A stretch of DNA of 36,820 nt from Clostridiaceae bacterium (lineage in GTDB: Bacteria; Bacillota; Clostridia; Oscillospirales; Acutalibacteraceae): assembly GCA_016297645.1 (NCBI GenBank), contig JAEDGF010000009.1, positions 1 to 36,820 on the forward strand. The letters run 5' to 3'. The translations under genes and the position numbers were made by a program. Every line of letters begins with the position of its first letter. The stretch's first letter is position 1. Under the pieces are notes generated by a model that was not told the origin of the DNA, searched no databases, and worked only from the letters and a program-made list of their open reading frames with translations. Below are positions 30,653 to 36,820 of this stretch, piece by piece.

Positions 30653-31651
30653 TTATTTTTTGTCCTTTATAATTTGAAGCAGCTCGTCCGAGCGCAGCTT
30701 TTTAATTTCAAAAGAGCCGACCGAATTGACAAACACGGCGTTTATATATCCGCCGTCCGCCTTTTTGTCGTGCAGAAGGACCTCATAGAGTTTTTCGGGT
30801 GCGATATCGGTCAAAACCGGCAGCGAATACTTTTGAAGCACCGGGATAAGCCGCGCACGCACCTCGTCGGAACACATATAGGTCATTCCGACAGCCACAC
30901 TCTCGCCGTGATAAAGTCCCGAAAGCGTTTCGACCGCGTGACCGACCGTGTGACCGAAATTCAAAACCCGTCTGAGTCCGGACTCCTTTTCGTCGCGCTG
31001 AACGATATCGGCTTTCAGACGGACGCTTTCGGTGATGAGCTTTTCGATGTTCTCTCCCGCAGGCGCTTTTTCTATCTCACAAAACAGCTCCCTGTCAAGA
31101 GAAATTGCCATTTTGATTATTTCCGCCATACCGGAGGAAAACTGCCTTTTTTCAAGCGTTTTAAGCACATCGGGGTCGATAAAAACGCCCTTGGGCTGAT
31201 AAAACGCGCCGACAATATTTTTAACGCCGTCGAGGTCGACCGCGGTTTTGCCGCCCACGGACGCATCCGTCTGCGCGAGGAGCGTTGTAGGGACATTGTA
31301 AAAATCTATGCCGCGCATATATGCGGACGCGGCAAAACCCGTTATATCCGTAACGACTCCGCCGCCTACGGCAACCGCGCAGTCGGTACGGGTGAAGCCG
31401 TTTTCGAGCATGGTGCGGCACAGAAGCTCAAACGACGCGAGGGTCTTGTTCTTTTCGCCCTCGGGGAGCGTCACAAGCACCGGACGGGCGCATTGACTCA
31501 TTACTGTCCTTGCATATTCTTCGGGGACACCGGAATCGGTTACGACAAGCACGCGCCTGTCGAGCTTCGCGTGTTCGCCGACCCTTTTGAGAATTCCGCG
31601 CTCGTTGATAACATCATACGAGCCGCCGGGAACGCTTACCGTGACCGTCAT
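30653..31651 (-). CDS. aroB: 3-dehydroquinate synthase
   Basis: Converts DAHP to 3-dehydroquinate using NAD and a divalent metal. The 332-residue product has EGEKNK (64-69), GGGVVTDITGF (96-106), PTTLLAQTDASVGGKTA (121-137), the metal ligands Glu177 (GMAEIIK), His234 (NFGHTVGH) and His248 (YHGES), and HDKK near the C-terminus. The ATG at 31651 is preferred because AAAGGAGA, inside the 3' end of pheA, sits nine bases upstream and the product begins at the family's first strand. It starts one base after the pheA stop codon, so the two are translationally coupled. Confidence 0.96.
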   Translation of the reverse strand: MTVTVSVPGGSYDVINERGILKRVGEHAKLDRRVLVVTDSGVPEEYARTVMSQCARPVLVTLPEGEKNKTLASFELLCRTMLENGFTRTDCAVAVGGGVVTDITGFAASAYMRGIDFYNVPTTLLAQTDASVGGKTAVDLDGVKNIVGAFYQPKGVFIDPDVLKTLEKRQFSSGMAEIIKMAISLDRELFCEIEKAPAGENIEKLITESVRLKADIVQRDEKESGLRRVLNFGHTVGHAVETLSGLYHGESVAVGMTYMCSDEVRARLIPVLQKYSLPVLTDIAPEKLYEVLLHDKKADGGYINAVFVNSVGSFEIKKLRSDELLQIIKDKK

Positions 31652-31652
31652 C

Positions 31653-32762
31653 TTAAAATCTCTCCTTTTCGGGGACAAGGCGCAAAAACGAACCGAGAAC
31701 CTTTATCCTGTCGCAGCACACGCCCATCTCCTCCAACATATTCTGTCCGTCGGAACCGTATATATCGCCCTCCGCCTCGGCGTAGAAGCAGTACTGCCAC
31801 AGCAGCTCCTTCATGGGACGGGAGCGCAGCGTGCGCAGATTGAAGCCGTGGTAACCTATAATATTAAGCGCGCGTGCAAGTGCGCCGGCTTCGTTCCTGA
31901 CGGTGAACATGAGCGCGAAATGCGAGCCGTGGCGCGCGGAGCAGTCTTTGTTTTCGTTAAGGCTCAAAACGGCGAAACGGGTCGCGTTCGCCTTTGCCGT
32001 GTTTATCCCTTCTCTGAGGACTTTAAGCCCGTAGATACGCGCGCTCTCGTTCGAAGCGATAGCGGCTACCGTCTTATCTCCCGTTTCGGCGACATATTTC
32101 GCCGCAAGCGCCGTGTTCTCGAACGACTGCTCGGTGAAGCCGTTCTCTTTTATGAACTCGGCACACTGGGACAGCGCCTGCGAGTGGCTCACCACCGTTT
32201 TGATGTCGCTCATTTCGGCGCCGGGCAGCGCGACAAGGTCGTGCGTTACCGAAAGCTCAAAAGTGCCGTTTATGAACAGCGGACCGGAAAAAAGAAGATC
32301 CGTCACCTGACCGACTTCGCCTGCCGAGCTGTTTTCAAGCGGCAGAACGCACACATCGCACTCGCCGGAGCAGACAGCGCCGTAAGCCCGTTCGAAATCG
32401 GGATACGCCTTTTTTTCGGCGGTGGGGAAAAGTTTGTCGGCTGCGAGGAACGCGAACGCGCCCTCCGTGCCGCTGTATGCAACGCGCATTTTTTCGAGCA
32501 GCTTGCGCTGATAGCCGCGCGACACCTTCATCGTGTCCGCGAGAAAGCGCTTGTAAAATTCGCGCTTGTCGGGGTCCGAGATATAGTCGGAGTTTTTGTT
32601 TATGACCTCATTTTCGCGCACGGGATCGTAAATAAGCATTCCGTGTGCCTTTTTGTATTCCGCCACGGTGCGCACTGCGTCCATTCTCTTTTCAAAAAGA
32701 GCCGCCATCTCCCTGTCCGTTTCATCTATTATTTTTCTTGCCTTTTCAAGGCTGCTTTCCAT
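31653..32762 (-). CDS. pheA: Bifunctional chorismate mutase / prephenate dehydratase
   Basis: Makes phenylpyruvate from chorismate via prephenate. The 369-residue protein has an N-terminal AroQ-class chorismate mutase (about 1-90; helical, with R-x-x-D and K-x-x-H style charged residues), a prephenate dehydratase core (about 93-270; VAYSGTEGAFA, PLENSSAGEVGQVTDLL at 141-157, TRFAVLS at 261-267 with the catalytic TRF) and a C-terminal ACT domain (about 281-360; GAL at 293-295, SRP at 314-316), which in the family binds phenylalanine for feedback inhibition. ESRP of the classic motif reads RSRP here. The ATG at 32762 has GGAGG six to eight bases upstream. It is the first gene of the aromatic operon; a 40-nt leader precedes it and contains no T-box. 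Confidence 0.95.
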   Translation of the reverse strand: MESSLEKARKIIDETDREMAALFEKRMDAVRTVAEYKKAHGMLIYDPVRENEVINKNSDYISDPDKREFYKRFLADTMKVSRGYQRKLLEKMRVAYSGTEGAFAFLAADKLFPTAEKKAYPDFERAYGAVCSGECDVCVLPLENSSAGEVGQVTDLLFSGPLFINGTFELSVTHDLVALPGAEMSDIKTVVSHSQALSQCAEFIKENGFTEQSFENTALAAKYVAETGDKTVAAIASNESARIYGLKVLREGINTAKANATRFAVLSLNENKDCSARHGSHFALMFTVRNEAGALARALNIIGYHGFNLRTLRSRPMKELLWQYCFYAEAEGDIYGSDGQNMLEEMGVCCDRIKVLGSFLRLVPEKERF

Positions 32763-32784
32763 CGAACGCACCTCCGTTTTCCGT

Positions 32785-32799
32785 GTTAACATTGTTAAC
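32785..32799. promoter_or_regulatory. Candidate operator of the aromatic operon
   Basis: GTTAAC-ATT-GTTAAC is a 15-bp palindrome except for its centre. It lies at about +4 to +18 relative to the predicted start point, where a bound repressor would block initiation or early elongation. The binding protein is unknown; the divergent TetR-family gene is a candidate by position only. Confidence 0.5.
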
Positions 32800-32809
32800 T
32801 TGTAATGAT

Positions 32810-32837
32810 ATTATAACGCATTAAAATAAAAAATCAA
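32810..32837 (-). promoter_or_regulatory. Promoter of the aromatic operon
   Basis: TTGATT (32837-32832), a 16-base spacer and TATAAT (32815-32810) on the minus strand; start near 32803. It should drive all seven genes to the terminator at 24482-24516, since every downstream gap is short and no intervening terminator is seen. Confidence 0.75.
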
Positions 32838-32857
32838 CCGTCAATTCTCACAAATCA

Positions 32858-32900
32858 TTGCATTTACCGCTGTTTTATGTTATCATTTTTATATGATAAC
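32858..32900 (+). promoter_or_regulatory. TetR gene promoter with overlapping palindromic operator
   Basis: TTGCAT (32858-32863), a 17-base spacer and TATCAT (32881-32886). A perfect palindrome, GTTATCAT-N6-ATGATAAC (32879-32900), covers the -10 box and start point. Autorepression through such a site is usual for TetR-family genes. Confidence 0.65.
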
Positions 32901-32931
32901 ACCGTTTACATATTTTTTTCGCCGCCTTTTT

Positions 32932-33046
32932 GCGCGCCCGGCGGAAACAATCACCTGCCGGTTCACCGCTTTTTTTGCGCGGTCGGCGGGGAAATCAACT
33001 GCCGGTTCACCGTTTTTTTGCGCGCCCGGCGGAAACAATCACCCTT
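32932..33046. repeat. Tandem repeat in the TetR leader, 2.6 units of 43-45 bp
   Basis: Units start at 32932, 32977 and 33020 with GCGCGCCCGGCGGAAACAAT or a variant, continue with TGCCGGTTCACCG and a run of six or seven T; the third is cut short after CACCC. The array lies between the promoter and the ribosome binding site of the TetR gene, so it is probably transcribed as leader RNA. Confidence 0.75.
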
Positions 33047-33069
33047 CGGAAAAAGGAGGAAACTCATCA

Positions 33070-33639
33070 ATGGACGATAACTATTTATCGCGCGACCTGC
33101 GCTCGCGGCTCATCACCGCCGGCATAAGCGAAATAGAAGCGCACGGCGTTGCGGATTTTTCACTCCGCCGCGTAGCCGCCGCCTGCTCGGCTTCCTGCGC
33201 CGCTCCGTACAGGCATTTCGAAAATAAAAGCACATTTATATTGGAGATAATAAAGTATATAAACAGCCGCTGGGAGCTTTTACAGGAGCAGATAACGGAG
33301 ATATATTCCGGCGACAATGCCCGTCTGACGATTGAGCTTTCTATGGCGCTTATTCGTTTCAGGCTTGCCAACCCCGAGTTTCGCGCGGTGCTGACAGTCG
33401 ATATAAACTCGCTCGATGAAAAGCAGCGCTCACAGATGATGCGCATGACGGAGAAGATAATCGAATGCACTACCCTTTGGTGCAGCGAAAACTGCCCGGA
33501 CAAAACCGAGGAAAAATGCTACATGATACAGTCGCTCATCTACGGCGCGGTGCTGCTGTGCGACAACGGCGCGTTCCCGGACAGAGAAAAAGCGCTCGTA
33601 ATGGTCAAAGGGTGTATGGAGGAGCTTTTCGCAAAGTAA
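33070..33639 (+). CDS. TetR/AcrR-family transcriptional regulator
   Basis: A 189-residue DNA-binding regulator. The N-terminal helix-turn-helix spans about residues 9-55: a leading helix (LRSRLITAGISEIEAHG), FSLRRVAAACSASCAAPYRHF (the YxHF ending is the family hallmark) and a K-S-T-F-I-L-E-I-I helix. The remaining 130 residues form the helical ligand-binding domain with a C-rich stretch (TTLWCSENC). The ATG at 33070 follows AAGGAGG ten bases upstream; a longer in-frame start at 32893 would lie inside the operator and translate the tandem repeat, so I reject it. It is transcribed away from the aromatic operon with 307 bases between starts. A role in regulating that operon, itself or the downstream ANL enzyme is inference. 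Confidence 0.9.
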   Translation: MDDNYLSRDLRSRLITAGISEIEAHGVADFSLRRVAAACSASCAAPYRHFENKSTFILEIIKYINSRWELLQEQITEIYSGDNARLTIELSMALIRFRLANPEFRAVLTVDINSLDEKQRSQMMRMTEKIIECTTLWCSENCPDKTEEKCYMIQSLIYGAVLLCDNGAFPDREKALVMVKGCMEELFAK

Positions 33640-34103
33640 AGCCTTGCTGCGCTCGATATTTTGTGCCGCCCGGCGGTCTTTGCGGCAGCCCGATTTTTTA
33701 ACAAAACATGGAAATGCGATTCGGTGTTTTGCTCGAATTTAATTTTCATACGCCGCCGCGCATTCTGTTGAAAAAACGACACACCGGGCTTTGCAGCTGA
33801 AAATGGTTCAAAGGTCTTGAAAACCGCAGTCAAACCATGTAAAATAAACGTATTGTTCATTTTCCGCCGTGCGTTTTATTTCTTTCGTCTGTCGGACAAC
33901 ATACAAAGCAGCAAATTTTCATATAAATACATCATAATGAAACGGTTCGTTTCTATCTTTTCTCTTTACCGGGAATTTGTCCGCGCGGCACTTTACACAC
34001 AGTTTGCAACGGTTTATAAAATGTTAATATTCTCTTTTCCTTTTATTCACACTACAACACTATAATGAAATGTGAATATTTTACAATTCAGGAGGTTTTT
34101 ACC
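33640..34103. other. Intergenic region after the TetR gene
   Basis: A possible terminator hairpin TGCCGC/GCGGCA (33664-33687) is followed after six bases by TTTTTT (33694-33699). The rest is AT-rich and without a convincing gene. A promoter for the next gene lies at 33992-34020. One open frame at 33817-34065 gives Phe/Tyr-rich sequence without a ribosome binding site. Confidence 0.55.
33992..34020 (+). promoter_or_regulatory. Promoter of the 104-aa protein and ANL enzyme genes
   Basis: TTTACA (33992-33997), a 17-base spacer and TATAAA (34015-34020). A second possible -10 (TATAAT, near 34062) lacks a good -35 box. Confidence 0.6.
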
Positions 34104-34418
34104 ATGATAGGTTTAGGAAAATGGTCAGCAACGGTCAACACCCTCATTTTCAAGGGGGAAATCAAAATAGATATTTCCGATAACAACGGGGAGTATGACA
34201 TTCATTTCGAGCTTCCCGAAAAGTTCAAGGGCGTTGAGATACGCACCCATGATATCAAAGAGGAGGGCAACACCCTCAGCGGCAAGGGTGAAATATCAAT
34301 GCTCAAAGGCAAGGAGCTTGAAGCGGTAGTCACCTTCGACGGCGACACCTTCACGGGTTCGCTCAACATTCCGTTCCTCAAAAAGAGCATTCCCCTCAAA
34401 AACGGACACAGAATCTGA
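34104..34418 (+). CDS. Conserved-looking hypothetical protein, 104 aa
   Basis: I do not recognise the family. The ATG at 34104 follows AGGAGG by eight bases, so the gene is real on signal quality. The product has no signal peptide or membrane segment. It is rich in alternating polar and hydrophobic strands (for example KGEIKIDISD, YDIHFELPE, ELEAVVTFDGD, FTGSLNIPF), consistent with a small all-beta, barrel- or lipocalin-like fold that might bind a hydrophobic ligand. It lies 52 bases ahead of the ANL-superfamily ligase, probably on the same transcript, so a role with the same acyl substrate is plausible but unproven. Confidence 0.75.
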   Translation: MIGLGKWSATVNTLIFKGEIKIDISDNNGEYDIHFELPEKFKGVEIRTHDIKEEGNTLSGKGEISMLKGKELEAVVTFDGDTFTGSLNIPFLKKSIPLKNGHRI

Positions 34419-34470
34419 GAATTCATCCCTACCGTCAGAGTCAGAGTAAGAAGAAAAAGGAAAGAGAAAA

Positions 34471-36144
34471 ATGGATAACCGGGAACCGTATTGCAACATG
34501 ATCGAAGCGGAGGACTACAACTGCTTCGAATTCTATAAGGCTGCAACCGAACAGTTCGGCAACTACGACCAAATGCAGCACATGGACGCACGCTACACCC
34601 GTTCGCAGGTAATATGCGACATCGAGGCGCTCGCAACATACTTCGTAAAGGAGCTGCACCTCAAACGCGGCGACGCGTTCACAATATTCATGCCTACAAA
34701 TGTCGAGAGTCTTGTAGGCTTTTACGCATTGAACAAAATAGGCGTTATCGTCAATTTTGTTCACCCCCTGCTCCCGACGGAGGTCGTGCTCGAATCCGTC
34801 AGAGAAGCGAAATCGAAGGGACTTATGGTTCTCGGACTTCTGTGCAAGGACCATATTGACGCGATAAACAAAACGGGTCTTCCCGTCATTCTCTGCCGCG
34901 TGTCGGACTATTCCTCGAAAATAAAGCACGCAGCAGCCGGTACGGGCGAAGCAATGCTCGAAAAGATATTCCCGAAGTTCACAAATGCGCGCCGCTATTC
35001 CGATATCATGCGTATGTACCGCGGACGCACCACCGAGGGCGTATGCCGCAACGGCGACGATGTGGCGGTGTACCTCAACGGCGGCGGCACCACGGGCAAG
35101 TCAAAGACCATCAAACTCACAAACAAGGCAATAAACGAAAATGTCCACCGGCTCGGCTACATAGACCATATTGTCGCACCGGGCGAGGAGGCGGAGATAA
35201 TCATTCTGCCGTTCTTCCACGCGTTCGGACTTGTCGTTGCGGCGCATATGGCTATGTGTAACGCGGCAAGACTTATCCCCATGATGCAGTTCAACGCCAA
35301 AATAGTCGTCAAGCTCTACAAGCACAACCGCATTTCGGGCATCGGCGGCATTCCCAATATGTTCAAAAAGCTGTACCGCACGCCGGGCTTCGACGGACCG
35401 CACCTCTCGAACACCCGTATGATGTTTGTCGGCGGCGACGACCTGTCCCCGAAATTCCTCGAAGATTTCAATAATATGCTTGAACGCAACGGCACCTCCG
35501 CGCGTCTGCGCCAGGGCTACGGACTTACCGAGGTCGGCTCGGTCTGCTGCGTCAACACGAACTGGGTCTACAAGGACAACTCCATAGGAAAGCCCCTCGA
35601 AGGCGTACGCATGGAGATTTGGGACGACGACAGAAATCCCCTCCCGAACGGCGAGGTCGGCGAAATAGTTATTGCAGGTCCTACGATAATGGAGGGCTAC
35701 CTCACCCCCGACGGCAAAAAGGACGCCGGTCTGTACTACGACAAGGAGGGTACCGCATGGGTTCTCTCCGGCGACCTCGGTTACAGGGACGACGACGGCT
35801 TCTTCTACTTCTCCGGCAGAAAGAAACGCCTTATAATCATCTCGGGCTACAATGTCTATCCCGTTGATATAGAAAACCTGATGGACACGCTCCCGTTCAT
35901 ACGCGAGTCGTGCGCAGTTCAGGGCTACGACGAGAACGGCAAACCCCTCGTAAGACTCTATGTTTCTCTCAAAGAAAAGGGCGGCGACGAGGAGCAGTAC
36001 AAGGCCGAGATAAGGAAAGCGTGCGAGAAGAACCTCTCGGCGTTCTCCGTTCCGCGCGAGATAATCTTCATGGACGAATTACCCCACACTCCCCTCGAAA
36101 AGGTGGACTTCATGAAGCTCACGGAGCTTAAAAAGCGTCCGTAA
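34471..36144 (+). CDS. AMP-forming acyl-CoA synthetase-like (ANL superfamily) enzyme
   Basis: The 557-residue cytosolic protein has the ANL adenylation core motifs: A3 phosphate loop NGGGTTGKSKT (203-213), the aromatic-gate region with FFH (248-250), A5 GYGLTE (349-354), A7 SGDLGYRD (433-440), hinge and A8 GRKKRLIIISGYNVYP (449-464), and the A10 lysine (LEKVD, Lys544) in the C-terminal lid. These residues make an acyl-adenylate from a carboxylate and ATP, and family members usually transfer it to CoA. The specific substrate cannot be read from the sequence. AAAAGGAAAGAG precedes the ATG. It follows the 104-residue protein gene closely and precedes a 78-residue acidic protein, suggesting a small acid-activation or fatty acid module. 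Confidence 0.92.
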   Translation: MDNREPYCNMIEAEDYNCFEFYKAATEQFGNYDQMQHMDARYTRSQVICDIEALATYFVKELHLKRGDAFTIFMPTNVESLVGFYALNKIGVIVNFVHPLLPTEVVLESVREAKSKGLMVLGLLCKDHIDAINKTGLPVILCRVSDYSSKIKHAAAGTGEAMLEKIFPKFTNARRYSDIMRMYRGRTTEGVCRNGDDVAVYLNGGGTTGKSKTIKLTNKAINENVHRLGYIDHIVAPGEEAEIIILPFFHAFGLVVAAHMAMCNAARLIPMMQFNAKIVVKLYKHNRISGIGGIPNMFKKLYRTPGFDGPHLSNTRMMFVGGDDLSPKFLEDFNNMLERNGTSARLRQGYGLTEVGSVCCVNTNWVYKDNSIGKPLEGVRMEIWDDDRNPLPNGEVGEIVIAGPTIMEGYLTPDGKKDAGLYYDKEGTAWVLSGDLGYRDDDGFFYFSGRKKRLIIISGYNVYPVDIENLMDTLPFIRESCAVQGYDENGKPLVRLYVSLKEKGGDEEQYKAEIRKACEKNLSAFSVPREIIFMDELPHTPLEKVDFMKLTELKKRP

Positions 36145-36182
36145 ACCGCGAATCTCGGGGTGCAGCAGAATTTTTCCGTTAA

Positions 36183-36231
36183 TTACGGCGGCTTTCGCCC
36201 CGTAACCATATAAAACATTTGTATATACAAA
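36183..36231. promoter_or_regulatory. Hairpin and palindrome ahead of the 78-aa protein gene
   Basis: TTACGG-c-GGC / GCC-CCGTAA forms a hairpin (about 36183-36206) without a following T-run. A perfect 14-bp palindrome TTTGTATATACAAA (36218-36231) sits immediately before the ribosome binding site. Either may regulate the next gene; neither resembles a site I can name. Confidence 0.35.
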
Positions 36232-36248
36232 AAAGGAGATCACAAAAA

Positions 36249-36485
36249 ATGGGCAAATATTCTTTTTCCGACACAACGATAGGCGAGATCCTCGACAACG
36301 CCGAAACCTATGAGCTTTTCGCAAAGCTCGCTCCCGAAGCTATCGACCACCCCATGCTCGACATGGGCAGACCCCTCACCGTCGAGCAGGCTCTCCCCTT
36401 CATTGAGGCTATTGCCGATTCGATGGGCATCGAGAACCTCGACGAGAGAGTCGAAGGCTTCAAAGAGGCACTCGAAGCTCTTTAA
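36249..36485 (+). CDS. Small acidic protein, 78 aa, unknown function
   Basis: The ATG at 36249 is placed by AAAGGAGAT upstream. The product is acidic and predicted to be helical, with the string TIGEILDNAETYELFAKLAP, then HPMLDMGRPLTVEQA, and an amphipathic C-terminal helix. From memory, T-I-G-E-L-L ... HPM ... LT-type strings also occur as a small appended domain in some Clostridial esterases and glycosidases, so this may be that domain as a free protein; that is inference. It lacks the DSL serine of acyl carrier proteins. A 104-base gap from the ANL enzyme gene leaves open whether it is cotranscribed. Confidence 0.75.
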   Translation: MGKYSFSDTTIGEILDNAETYELFAKLAPEAIDHPMLDMGRPLTVEQALPFIEAIADSMGIENLDERVEGFKEALEAL

Positions 36486-36700
36486 TTAAAAAGCACGAAA
36501 AAACGGGTCACGGCTTCGCGCAGGCGTGTTTTTTGCATAGAAAACGCAATCCCGCCTTCACATTTGATTTTCCCGTGATACCGCTTCGCCGACTTAAAAA
36601 GATCGAATAATTTCCATCCCAAAAAAATGACTGCAACGGACTTCGGTTTTTTGCAGTCATTTTTTCTTAGTACGGATGAACGAACGGGAATGTAAATATT
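36486..36700. other. Intergenic region with two terminators
   Basis: A weak terminator (CACG/CGTG stem, 36509-36528, then TTTTTT) is followed by a strong one at 36621-36666. No gene is visible between them. Confidence 0.6.
36621..36666 (+). terminator. Strong bidirectional terminator
   Basis: Perfect 10-base arms ATGACTGCAA (36627-36636) and TTGCAGTCAT (36651-36660) are flanked by an A-run on the left and TTTTTT on the right, so it can end transcription on either strand. Confidence 0.85.
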
Positions 36701-36820
36701 ATGGGAACGGCACTCCTGTTCGTCACAAACTACGCAGCCGACAGCGAAGCGGAGTTTGTGGCGAGCTTGAAACGATTGGACATTTTCCGCGCCGGAAACG
36801 CCGAAAAGACCGCTGTTTTG
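36701..36820 (+). other. Open frame cut by the right edge, containing a hairpin repeat
   Basis: From ATG 36701 the plus strand is open for 40 codons to the window end (MGTALLFVTNYAADSEAEFV and onward), but the upstream GAACGGGAATG is a poor ribosome binding site. The frame contains a hairpin, CACAAACT-a-CGC / GCG-g-AGTTTGTG (36724-36760). The opposite strand is also open here. Both facts suggest a dispersed intergenic hairpin element rather than a gene. Confidence 0.3.

Noticed and set aside
21333..33046. CRISPR array from the regularly spaced repeats
   Set aside because: Units are contiguous and degenerate, without unique spacers between identical repeats, and no cas gene is present.
32893..33069. 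Longer TetR reading frame beginning at 32893
   Set aside because: It starts inside the operator and translates the tandem repeat; the start at 33070 has AAGGAGG.
36249..36485. Acyl carrier protein beside the ANL ligase
   Set aside because: No D-S-L phosphopantetheine serine and the helix pattern does not fit.

Overview
The window looks like a chromosomal segment of a low-to-mid GC Firmicute of class Clostridia, probably a gut-type member of the Oscillospiraceae or a relative. This rests on AGGAGG-type ribosome binding sites, sigma-A promoters, a threonyl-tRNA T-box leader, a type I (AroFGH-family) DAHP synthase and many short T-rich intrinsic terminators. The lineage is an inference. No rRNA, tRNA, CRISPR array, transposase or phage gene was seen.

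Left part (1-21.2 kb, minus strand). A VTC-domain (polyphosphate polymerase-like) gene runs off the left edge. Next comes one enormous gene, 1148-20863, encoding a secreted protein of 6571 residues. It has a Sec signal peptide, an N-terminal helical region of about 1000 residues, about 12 tandem copies of a 410-580-residue unit I do not recognise, and a basic amphipathic C-terminal tail. The middle units alternate between two subtypes, so the array seems to have grown by duplicating pairs of units. The gene has a perfect-hexamer promoter (TTGACA-N18-TATAAT) and a 290-nt leader built almost entirely of inverted repeats that I could not match to a riboswitch class. It is the best candidate here for something undescribed.

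Middle (21.2-24.5 kb, minus strand). A repeat-rich gap is followed by a 30-codon hydrophobic peptide gene with its own promoter, an SD-sequestering hairpin and a terminator, which looks like a type I toxin. Then comes thrS under a T-box leader with an ACC (Thr) specifier.

Aromatic operon (24.5-32.8 kb, minus strand). Seven genes in transcription order are pheA, aroB, an aroC-aroE-aroK fusion, aroQ, aroA, tyrA and aroF. Together they encode every step from PEP plus erythrose-4-phosphate to chorismate and on to phenylpyruvate and hydroxyphenylpyruvate. The single promoter has a GTTAAC-ATT-GTTAAC palindrome just downstream of its start point. Chorismate synthase, shikimate dehydrogenase and shikimate kinase are fused in one 785-residue polypeptide.

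Right part (32.8-36.8 kb, plus strand). A divergent TetR-family regulator has its own palindromic operator. It is followed by a 104-residue protein of unknown function, an ANL-superfamily (AMP-forming acyl-CoA synthetase-like) enzyme, a 78-residue acidic protein, two terminators and a hairpin-bearing open frame cut by the right edge. Three intergenic regions (21.4, 24.4 and 33.0 kb) carry locus-specific degenerate tandem repeats of similar style.
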